Positions 1 to 4,738 of a stretch of DNA of 20,228 bases are shown here, in pieces. The notes beneath the pieces were generated by a model. It did no database searches and was not told where the DNA came from. It saw only the letters and a list, made by a program, of their open reading frames with translations. Source of the DNA: Nitrosomonadaceae bacterium (GTDB lineage Bacteria; Pseudomonadota; Gammaproteobacteria; Burkholderiales; Nitrosomonadaceae); assembly GCA_947471695.1 (NCBI GenBank), contig CANIWY010000010.1, positions 1 to 20,228 on the forward strand, written 5' to 3'. A program made the translations under genes and the position numbers. Each line of letters begins with the position of its first letter. The stretch's first letter is position 1.

Positions 1-80
1 AGCAAGTCTTCTGGTTTCTGGTAGCCAGCTAGCAATTGATCAATAAGATCTGGCGATGGTGCTTTCTGTGTTGCGGTCAT
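1..80 (-). CDS. IS256-family transposase, N-terminal fragment cut by the window edge
   Basis: The reverse strand has an ATG at 78-80 preceded by AGGAG at a 5-nt spacing. The reading frame stays open to base 1 and gives 26 complete residues. They begin MTATQKAPSPDLID and continue QLLAGYQKPEDLL. This is the usual start of IS256-family (mutator-type) transposases, which open with a short polar tail, then a LIDQLL-x-x-Y-x-KPEDL block before the first helical domain. The DDE catalytic residues lie outside the window, so activity cannot be judged. The adjacent bases up to about 150 look like the terminal repeat of the same element. The family call rests on the recalled N-terminal motif only; an intact copy and a decayed copy would look the same here. 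Confidence 0.75.
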   Translation of the reverse strand, partial: MTATQKAPSPDLIDQLLAGYQKPEDL

Positions 81-150
81 GTTCACTCCTTCTCAAAGTT
101 AGGCAGTTTCCTGCCAGATGACCGTTTACACAAAATTTCTTACACCCCCA
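1..150 (-). mobile_element. IS256-family insertion sequence, left end
   Basis: Upstream of the transposase start, the stretch at about 116-150 read on the reverse strand begins GGGGGTGTAAGAAATTTTGT and runs on into GTAAACGGTCAT. Ends of IS256-family elements commonly have this GGTGT...AATTTTGTGTAAAC form, so I place the outer boundary near 150. A short inverted repeat (GGCAG-TTTC-CTGCC, 102-115) lies between the end and the transposase. The other end and any target duplication are outside the window, so the exact boundary is uncertain by several bases. Confidence 0.55.
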
Positions 151-206
151 AGAGCGATGAAGAACACGCGCGCAATCAACTCTAAATTTAAAAGAACTCC
201 TTGCGT

Positions 207-326
207 ATGCTCTTTCTTGTCTTAGCGGGCTATGGCATTATGACTGCTATTGAGTCCACCATAAATACCGTTCTTGTTTTGATTAAGGGTATCATTAATG
301 CCGCGATGGGTTTCGCATTAATCTAG
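207..326 (+). CDS. Possible small hydrophobic peptide (39 aa)
   Basis: An ATG at 207-209 opens a 39-codon frame ended by two consecutive in-frame stops (TAG at 324-326, TAA at 327-329). The product is almost entirely hydrophobic. It begins MLFLVLAGYGIM, continues TAIESTINTVLVLIKGIINAAMGFALI in two parts, and has only one glutamate and one lysine, so it could span a membrane once. I do not recognise a family. Small single-span peptides of this size include type I toxins, regulatory membrane peptides and bacteriocin-like peptides, but nothing here picks one. The ribosome site is weak (AAAGAA about 10 nt upstream; an in-frame TTG lies at 201). It ends 4 nt before the stop of the convergent receiver gene, and its last third carries an inverted repeat. 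It may be a chance frame. Confidence 0.3.
   Translation: MLFLVLAGYGIMTAIESTINTVLVLIKGIINAAMGFALI
294..322. repeat. 8-bp inverted repeat between convergent genes
   Basis: ATTAATGC at 294-301 is the exact reverse complement of GCATTAAT at 315-322, with a 13-base loop. It lies 9 bases past the stop codon of the receiver gene on the reverse strand and inside the end of the possible small peptide gene. No run of T follows on either strand, so it is not a standard intrinsic terminator. It may be a weak transcript-end hairpin or a protein site. Confidence 0.4.
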
Positions 327-330
327 TAAG

Positions 331-795
331 TTATCCTGGTCTCGTGTGTGAGCTATTGCCGCTAGACACTAGTTTTAATCGAGTTTGGACTTTCGGAACT
401 TGGGTATATTTTTTATGGGATTTCTTAATTGCCTCGATGATGGTCTCTACCGCATTACTCTTATCCACTATCTCCACTACGGCCGCTAGATTCTCGATCT
501 TCTTATGTAATGAAGCATCACTCAGGCCGGTCAGTACCAATATCTTTGCTGTACTCATTTCCTTTATTTTAGTAATAATATCTAGTCCAGAGCCTATCCT
601 TAAATCCAGATCAAGAAGGATCACATCCGGCGACAAATATTCAAGATTGGACAGTATGTCTTTGTAGTCCGTAACCATCTGGACTACTTTCATTTTAGGT
701 TTCTGGCTATTGATCAGGTCATGCAATCCTAGGCGAGTGATAGGACAGTTGCTTGCAGCTAGGACTCGAATTTGTTTAGACATCTTGGGCGCCAT
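331..795 (-). CDS. Orphan receiver-domain (response regulator-like) protein without output domain
   Basis: This 154-aa protein has one NarL/FixJ-type CheY-like receiver fold at about residues 8-130. The likely phosphoacceptor is Asp62 in VILLDLDL, the switch Thr is T89 in ILVLTG, and the conserved Lys is K112 in VDKS. The acidic pair that binds magnesium after strand 1 (normally DDH in VLIADDHP) reads Ser15-Asn16-Cys17 in VLAASNCP. Phosphorylation is therefore likely impaired, and this may be a pseudo-receiver. The protein ends in a basic, Ser-rich tail where a LuxR-type helix-turn-helix would follow; none is present. The ATG at 793-795 is chosen because AGGAAG lies 8-9 nt upstream; the later Met5 has no ribosome site. 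No sensor kinase lies nearby. It could act as a protein-interaction switch or be the remnant of a longer regulator. Confidence 0.8.
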   Translation of the reverse strand: MAPKMSKQIRVLAASNCPITRLGLHDLINSQKPKMKVVQMVTDYKDILSNLEYLSPDVILLDLDLRIGSGLDIITKIKEMSTAKILVLTGLSDASLHKKIENLAAVVEIVDKSNAVETIIEAIKKSHKKYTQVPKVQTRLKLVSSGNSSHTRPG

Positions 796-1367
796 TTAAT
801 GTTCTTCCTGAGATCGGCCATCTGAATCTCAGAAATGTTCTTTCTTAAGTTTCTTTATTAGAGAACTTTGATTCAATCTAGTTTACGTTTCAAAGTTTGG
901 AGCTTTGGTTGGATCAGAGCGCTTAAAGTACACGGCGTAAGTGCTCATGAGTTTTAATAGATCATCCCTCTTCACATGGTTTCAACAGTCAGGTAATCGC
1001 TCACAATAAACATTGAGTCATTGTAGATCCTGACTTGAAATCGGTTGGTACTGAACTTTGATCTCGTTGGCGAAAAACGACAATAGCCCGTTCGGACTAT
1101 GTCGAGGCTTACTCGGGTCAATAGTGGTTGTTTAAAAAGTTGTGATTACATCATAATAATCAATCGGATTATGCTTGTTATCAGCGTTAACTGATGCCAG
1201 AGCATAGGGGACCTCCGATCGATAATCTTAACTTTAGGAGTAGGGTTTACTGCCGATTGAATCTAGTGGTCAACTGATGCGATTGTCGCGTGAGGGAGCG
1301 GGGGTGTTAATCTTGAGTGTTACGGTACTCTTTTCTACTTGAATGGTCCTGTTCATCGAGGGACGAA
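796..1367. other. Gene-poor 570-bp stretch with small inverted repeats
   Basis: No coding frame I can support is found on either strand between the receiver gene and the CIA30-family gene. Two small dyads are visible. ATAGCCCGTTCGGACTAT at 1083-1100 has 7 of 8 pairs around a TT centre. ATAATC (1156-1161) pairs with GATTAT (1167-1172) around a 5-base loop. I see no tRNA-like fold and no repeated unit. It may be decayed sequence beside the insertion element, or hold an unrecognised small RNA. Confidence 0.5.
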
Positions 1368-1928
1368 TCAAATCATTTTAATAGATCGTATCAATAATCT
1401 GAAAGGCCCGGCCTGACAGTCGGCGATCATCAGTCCGACCGGTCTTAAATGAGACAGATCAAGTGGTGGTGTGTCGCGTACCAATCGACCTCTAAATTTT
1501 GGCTTGAATGTTGAGAGCGACATTTGGACTGAGGTCCACTTTTTTTTGGGGGCGTCGAATGTTGATTGATACTTGACCCCATCGAACGAGTTATCTGTGA
1601 CAAGATTGAGCTTATATCTCTTGCCATCTCCGTAGACCTCGATCATGCAGGTGACGGCTCCTGGAGAGGCCAGATCCAGAGAGCATGACCGGACTGAGGC
1701 GAATCCTCCATTCTGCTCCAGAGAGACAACACCCTCGAATACGGCATGCCCAGATACATCGTATCGAAGGTGGCTATGAGAGACGCCCCCCATAACGGCA
1801 TCGTCAATGGAGCTCCAGTTTTCGACAGATGAGACTGACTCGAAACAGAATAGCTCTCGTACCATCATCTCTCGTGTCATTTTATCTAGACAGTCATCCG
1901 GGTATCGGATCTCAGTCAATACGGTCAA
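1368..1928 (-). CDS. CIA30 (NDUFAF1-like) family protein
   Basis: This 186-aa frame carries the full pattern of the Complex I intermediate-associated protein 30 family. It has Trp38 and then DDAVMGGVS (residues 42-50), FEGVVSLEQNGGFASVRS in the middle, YKLNLVTD, a W-x-SVQMSLSTFKPKFRGRLV stretch, and a closing GPFRLLIRSIKMI. In eukaryotes the family assists respiratory complex I assembly. Bacterial members are mostly uncharacterised and are predicted to be galactose-binding-like beta sandwiches. There is no signal peptide, so it is probably cytoplasmic. The start is uncertain. The frame opens at a TTG (1926-1928) with GGAG 11 nt upstream. ATG codons at 1878-1880, 1866-1868 and 1863-1865 are alternatives that keep the whole domain but lack a good ribosome site. 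It lies 30 bp after the upstream membrane protein gene and may be co-transcribed with it. Confidence 0.8.
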   Translation of the reverse strand: MTVLTEIRYPDDCLDKMTREMMVRELFCFESVSSVENWSSIDDAVMGGVSHSHLRYDVSGHAVFEGVVSLEQNGGFASVRSCSLDLASPGAVTCMIEVYGDGKRYKLNLVTDNSFDGVKYQSTFDAPKKKWTSVQMSLSTFKPKFRGRLVRDTPPLDLSHLRPVGLMIADCQAGPFRLLIRSIKMI

Positions 1929-1958
1929 TTCTAAATGCGCTCCATCGAACGAGATCTT

Positions 1959-2555
1959 TTAATGGTGAGAACCCCTCGAGAATGTGGGTAAGTAATTCAT
2001 CATATCCTCCTTCCAGTCGGAGCCAACCCTGATCGGAATTTTGATGCCGATACTCTTATCAGTCGAATCACGGCCATCTAGCTCCAGCATATAATTGCCA
2101 AACTCTTTCAGTATAAATGCTTGAGTAATTACCCCGGATGGATAGACTTTAGCAGGGATTGACAGTAGCTCCTGTTCGGTATGATCTTTTTCTACTTGTG
2201 TTAGTCGTAAGGAGAATGGAATGCGGCGTGACTGGGTGGGATACAGCAAGTCGATAGTGACATTAAGGTTTCCAGGACCGGGAACCTTGCCACATAGGGT
2301 GGGTACGAATGGGGTGCTCATTGCATCCTTGGGAACTTCATAGTCTTTTGGAAGAAAGTATCCCGAGTATCCAACAGTCAGTGACTCAGCTTCTATGGTA
2401 CAGGCACCGCCACGAAAGCCTTTTGGATAGGTCTGAGATGAGTCTCCTTGAGAGCTCACACGGAGGTAGGCCCCTACAAAGATAAACACGATGATTACAC
2501 TACCCCCTACCAAGAGCTGGAATGAGCGTGATATTATTTTTGAATTACTCGACAT
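1959..2555 (-). CDS. Membrane-anchored protein of unknown function
   Basis: I do not recognise this 198-aa protein. It has a short polar N-terminus with basic residues, one membrane segment at about residues 12-32 (LLVGGSVIIVFIFVGAYL), and then about 165 residues that should face the periplasm. The exported part has two cysteines that could pair (one in GACTIEAESL, one in TLCGKVPGPGNL). It looks beta-rich, with alternating polar and hydrophobic strands such as GNLNVTIDLLYP and FGNYMLELDGRD, so an immunoglobulin-like or carboxypeptidase-regulatory-like sandwich is possible. The ATG at 2553-2555 is chosen because AGAGG lies 5 nt upstream; an upstream in-frame TTG at 2577-2579 is less likely. 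It sits between the glutathione peroxidase and CIA30 genes on the same strand, suggesting a shared envelope or oxidative-stress setting, but that is only inferred from position. Confidence 0.7.
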   Translation of the reverse strand: MSSNSKIISRSFQLLVGGSVIIVFIFVGAYLRVSSQGDSSQTYPKGFRGGACTIEAESLTVGYSGYFLPKDYEVPKDAMSTPFVPTLCGKVPGPGNLNVTIDLLYPTQSRRIPFSLRLTQVEKDHTEQELLSIPAKVYPSGVITQAFILKEFGNYMLELDGRDSTDKSIGIKIPIRVGSDWKEDMMNYLPTFSRGSHH

Positions 2556-2657
2556 GGATACCTCTTTCTGCCGCTCCAAATGAGGAGCAAATATTAGATA
2601 AAGTCACGGTTAGATTAATTACACCTTTGCCCGGCTCAGGGGAAGGAATTGGTTGTG

Positions 2658-3251
2658 TTAATTATTACCCTGAGTCTGCACCCCTTTACCGCTGATAAGC
2701 GCCTTCTCAATTGCGTTGATCAGAGTGACATCTTCAGGCGGGGTATGACTTGAAAAACTTGATACGAGATCGCCATTTCGGTCGATCAGGTATTTAAAAA
2801 AATTCCAGGTCGGTTTTCTACCACTGGTCTTCGTGAGTAGAGCGTACATCGGATTTGCATCCTTACCAATGACCGATGACTTGGAGAGCATGGGAAACTT
2901 CACTCCATATGTGTTGTAGCAAAAGTTAGCGATCTCAGCATTTTTTGCGGGCTCTTGATGGAAGTCATTAGAAGGAAATCCTAAGACCACGAACCCTCTG
3001 TCTTTGTACTTTGCGTACAACTTCTCGAGCCCCTCATACTGTCCGGTATAACCACAATAGCTGGCAGTATTAACCACCAGAACGACCTTACCGGTGTATT
3101 GGCAGAGATCCTGCGATGCCTCGTCTTGCAGACGCTTGAAATTAAAATCTAATAAGGATGGGCAGGATTCAGCCGCCTTGACTGGAAGGATCGTCAGTAG
3201 CAGCAATGCGGTCACTGCGAGGAGTAGAGGTCGAGATGGATATCTTGCCAT
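2658..3251 (-). CDS. Exported glutathione peroxidase-family thiol peroxidase
   Basis: This 197-aa protein reduces hydrogen peroxide or organic hydroperoxides, in bacteria usually with thioredoxin-type donors. An N-terminal signal peptide (residues 1-26, basic start, LLLAVTALLLLTIL core, VKA-A cleavage site) points to the periplasm. The family core follows. The peroxidatic Cys66 lies in NTASYCGYTGQYEGLE, the resolving Cys111 in EIANFC, and the catalytic Trp149-Asn150 in TWNFFKYLIDRNG. The tetrad glutamine normally found in GFPCNQF is replaced by Asp96 in GFPSNDF, and the next loop is one residue shorter than usual. Two further cysteines (30, 50) precede the active site. An in-frame TAA just upstream fixes the ATG at 3249-3251, although no close ribosome site is seen. 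It lies downstream of the sigma/anti-sigma pair but beyond a terminator, so it likely has its own promoter. Confidence 0.9.
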   Translation of the reverse strand: MARYPSRPLLLAVTALLLLTILPVKAAESCPSLLDFNFKRLQDEASQDLCQYTGKVVLVVNTASYCGYTGQYEGLEKLYAKYKDRGFVVLGFPSNDFHQEPAKNAEIANFCYNTYGVKFPMLSKSSVIGKDANPMYALLTKTSGRKPTWNFFKYLIDRNGDLVSSFSSHTPPEDVTLINAIEKALISGKGVQTQGNN

Positions 3252-3301
3252 GATTTAAATCTTGACGGTATAGCCACTCCTTAAAGACCGGATCTTATAG
3301 A

Positions 3302-3323
3302 TAAAAGTTCCCCTCAAGGGGAA
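3302..3323 (-). terminator. Intrinsic terminator after the sigma/anti-sigma operon
   Basis: On the reverse strand, 7 nt past the anti-sigma stop codon, TTCCCC pairs with GGGGAA around a TTGA loop (3323-3308). The sequence CTTTTAT follows directly. The stem and the short T tract fit a Rho-independent terminator, separating the sigma/anti-sigma pair from the peroxidase gene. Confidence 0.6.
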
Positions 3324-3329
3324 GAGATA

Positions 3330-3806
3330 TCAATCAGAGGGAGAGGGTGCGAGTGGGTTGTAGGATGGATCGATTTCAACACCCTTAAGACGGGCTAAGA
3401 TACGGATCGAGAATCCATCATCAATGATGGGCCGACCTCGTATGGCATCCCCCACAAGATGATAGAGAAACCAGTCATTCCTCGCATCGGCATCAGACCG
3501 AATAATTTCGATCAGGGCGCGTGTTCTGTCAGCTGTGTTCGTTGACTGAGTCCAACTCCCCTCGAGTTCTGGTTCGAGCAACTTTCGTAGAATGACATCA
3601 ACGAGAGATCGCGAGTTCTCTAAGACCAGTTCGGAGTCGATATATGAAGACAGCTCTTCCTTCACCCTTCCAATCGGTGGTTCAAATTGGGTCAGGCAGT
3701 TAACGTAGGCCGGATCGAGCAGCTTGCGCAGTACGACATCGATGAGAGACCGAGAAGTATCTGGGGTCATCATTGAGTCAGCATATAATGTGAGTCCTTC
3801 TTTCAA
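3330..3806 (-). CDS. rseA: RseA-like anti-sigma factor, soluble, with internal duplication
   Basis: This 158-aa protein follows the sigma factor gene with a 1-nt gap. RseA/MucA proteins bind and hold their sigma factor through an N-terminal cytoplasmic domain. That domain is visible near residues 93-125, with RALIEIIRSDADARNDW followed by the family signature FLYHLVGDAIRG. The next stretch (DDGFSIRILARLKGVEIDP) matches the linker that normally leads to a membrane helix. Here the protein stops 12 residues later, with no hydrophobic segment and no periplasmic domain. The first 90 residues hold two copies of a 40-residue block (KE-x-L...SRSL-x-DV-x-LRKLL-x-P), 47 codons apart. The start is a TTG at 3804-3806 with AGGTGG 4 nt upstream; the later ATG codons have no ribosome site. 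rseB and degP homologues do not follow. It probably still binds sigma, but control by regulated membrane proteolysis is unlikely. Confidence 0.7.
   Translation of the reverse strand: MKEGLTLYADSMMTPDTSRSLIDVVLRKLLDPAYVNCLTQFEPPIGRVKEELSSYIDSELVLENSRSLVDVILRKLLEPELEGSWTQSTNTADRTRALIEIIRSDADARNDWFLYHLVGDAIRGRPIIDDGFSIRILARLKGVEIDPSYNPLAPSPSD
3546..3806 (-). repeat. Diverged in-frame tandem repeat within the anti-sigma gene
   Basis: Copy 1 (from 3806) and copy 2 (from 3665) start exactly 141 nt (47 codons) apart. Aligned by eye over 40 residues, 20 are identical. These include KE, the SRSL block, DV, LRKLL, P and a final TQ. No gaps are needed across the 40. Third codon positions differ widely, so the duplication is old or has diverged fast. 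Confidence 0.75.
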
Positions 3807-3807
3807 T

Positions 3808-4335
3808 CTACCACCTGTTATCTCGTGCTGGGTCTAGTAACTTACGTAGCTGCCCGGCCGCTTGTTCACGAGCACGAAATATTCGTGAGCGTACTGTTCC
3901 GACAGGACAATTCATAGCTTGAGCAATCTCTTCATAACTTAATCCGTCTACCTCTCTCAGAGTGATCGCAGTACGTAATTCCTCTGGTAGTTTATTAAGC
4001 GTCTCTGCAATTGATTCTGCGATCTGTTGATTTGCTAGAATCCGCTCAGGATCTTCATCATCCACAGTCTCTGGAATCGTCATCTCCTCTGCATCCTCAG
4101 TGACCATGGGCTCGTAGTTTGGGATACGACTACGCCTGGCAGACAGGAAGTGCATAGCGGTATTCACCGCGATACGGTGTAGCCAGGTTGAGAACTGGCT
4201 CTCACCTCGGAATGAGGCGATCCCACGATAGGCCTTGATGAAGGTTTCCTGCGACACATCCTCGACATCCTGTGAAGACTTGATATAGCGAGAGATCACA
4301 TGAGCGATCTTGCGCTGATGTCTTACCACGAGCAT
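3808..4335 (-). CDS. rpoE: ECF sigma factor of the RpoE/AlgU group
   Basis: The protein directs RNA polymerase to envelope- or oxidative-stress promoters. Region 2 shows DVEDVSQETFIKAYRGIASF, then FSTWLHRIAVNTAMHFL. Region 4 shows LPEELRTAITLREVDGLSYE, then EIAQAMNCPVGTVRSRIFRARE. The C-terminus LRKLLDPARDNRW resembles the betaproteobacterial RpoE tail. The ATG at 4333-4335 gives 175 aa, about 20 short of the family. Homology continues upstream in the same open frame: the codons at 4336-4380 read DLVKRAQKGDRHTFD, matching the usual RpoE start. Between the in-frame TAG at 4438-4440 and 4335 there is no ATG, GTG or TTG. The true start may therefore be a rare codon such as the ATC at 4393-4395, or the base call may be wrong. 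The anti-sigma gene follows with a 1-nt gap, so the two are co-transcribed. Confidence 0.92.
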   Translation of the reverse strand: MLVVRHQRKIAHVISRYIKSSQDVEDVSQETFIKAYRGIASFRGESQFSTWLHRIAVNTAMHFLSARRSRIPNYEPMVTEDAEEMTIPETVDDEDPERILANQQIAESIAETLNKLPEELRTAITLREVDGLSYEEIAQAMNCPVGTVRSRIFRAREQAAGQLRKLLDPARDNRW

Positions 4336-4738
4336 ATCAAAGGTATGGCGGTCCCCCTTTTGGGCTCTCTTGACCAGATCGAAATCAGTGTCGATTTTGT
4401 TTACTCTGCTCGGATTATAATGTGTGGCGAGAGCTAACTACAGCTACCCACTAAGGCAAAAGCATAGCTTAAATGCCTTGGATATACTAACCGATCTGAT
4501 CAATTCTTATGCTAACAATTTGCGATATGGAGCCTCCATTATTGAGTTGCCCAACGACCAGACTGGTCATCACTTGATGAGTTGCTGCGCAGCCAATCCC
4601 TGGCATCACTTGGTGACTAAATCATCCGATAAAGTTCAGTTTTTTTATGATTGATTGTTGTCGTCGGTGAATAAGCAGCTCATCCTTACCCCTAGTCGCT
4701 CCACTATGCGATAATTTCAGTCTTCTCTAGGATCATGC
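4336..4738. other. Divergent intergenic region between rpoE and leuC
   Basis: About 400 bp separate the divergent rpoE and leuC genes; the first 60 bp hold the missing 5' codons of rpoE. It also holds an open frame on the plus strand (4424-4654, GTG start, 76 codons) whose product resembles nothing I know and has no ribosome site, so I do not call it a gene. A 12-base dyad, CATCACTTGATG (4568-4579), recurs as CATCACTTGGTG (4604-4615). GACCAG-A-CTGGTC lies at 4556-4568. A weak leuC promoter candidate is TTACCC (4686-4691) with GATAAT (4710-4715) at an 18-nt spacing. No leucine-rich leader peptide is visible. Confidence 0.5.
4414..4421. promoter_or_regulatory. ATTATAAT: consensus -10 hexamer on both strands
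   Basis: The 8 bases ATTATAAT give TATAAT on the plus strand (4416-4421) and on the minus strand (4419-4414). On the minus strand, a start about 7 nt on would begin the rpoE transcript close to the in-frame ATC codon at 4395. No convincing -35 box is seen at a 16-18 nt spacing on either strand, so the assignment is weak. Confidence 0.3.

Noticed and set aside
1829..2032. Plus-strand open frame across the junction of the CIA30 and membrane protein genes
   Set aside because: It lies opposite two better supported genes and has no family resemblance; it is a shadow of the coding strand.
4424..4654. Open frame of 76 codons on the plus strand, starting GTG, between rpoE and leuC
   Set aside because: No ribosome site, no recognisable family, no signal peptide or membrane segment, and it overlaps the rpoE promoter region and several dyads. 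It is described in the intergenic entry but not called as a gene.
4655..4738. Possible leucine leader peptide and attenuator before leuC
   Set aside because: No short frame with a run of leucine codons and no paired terminator/antiterminator stems were found.
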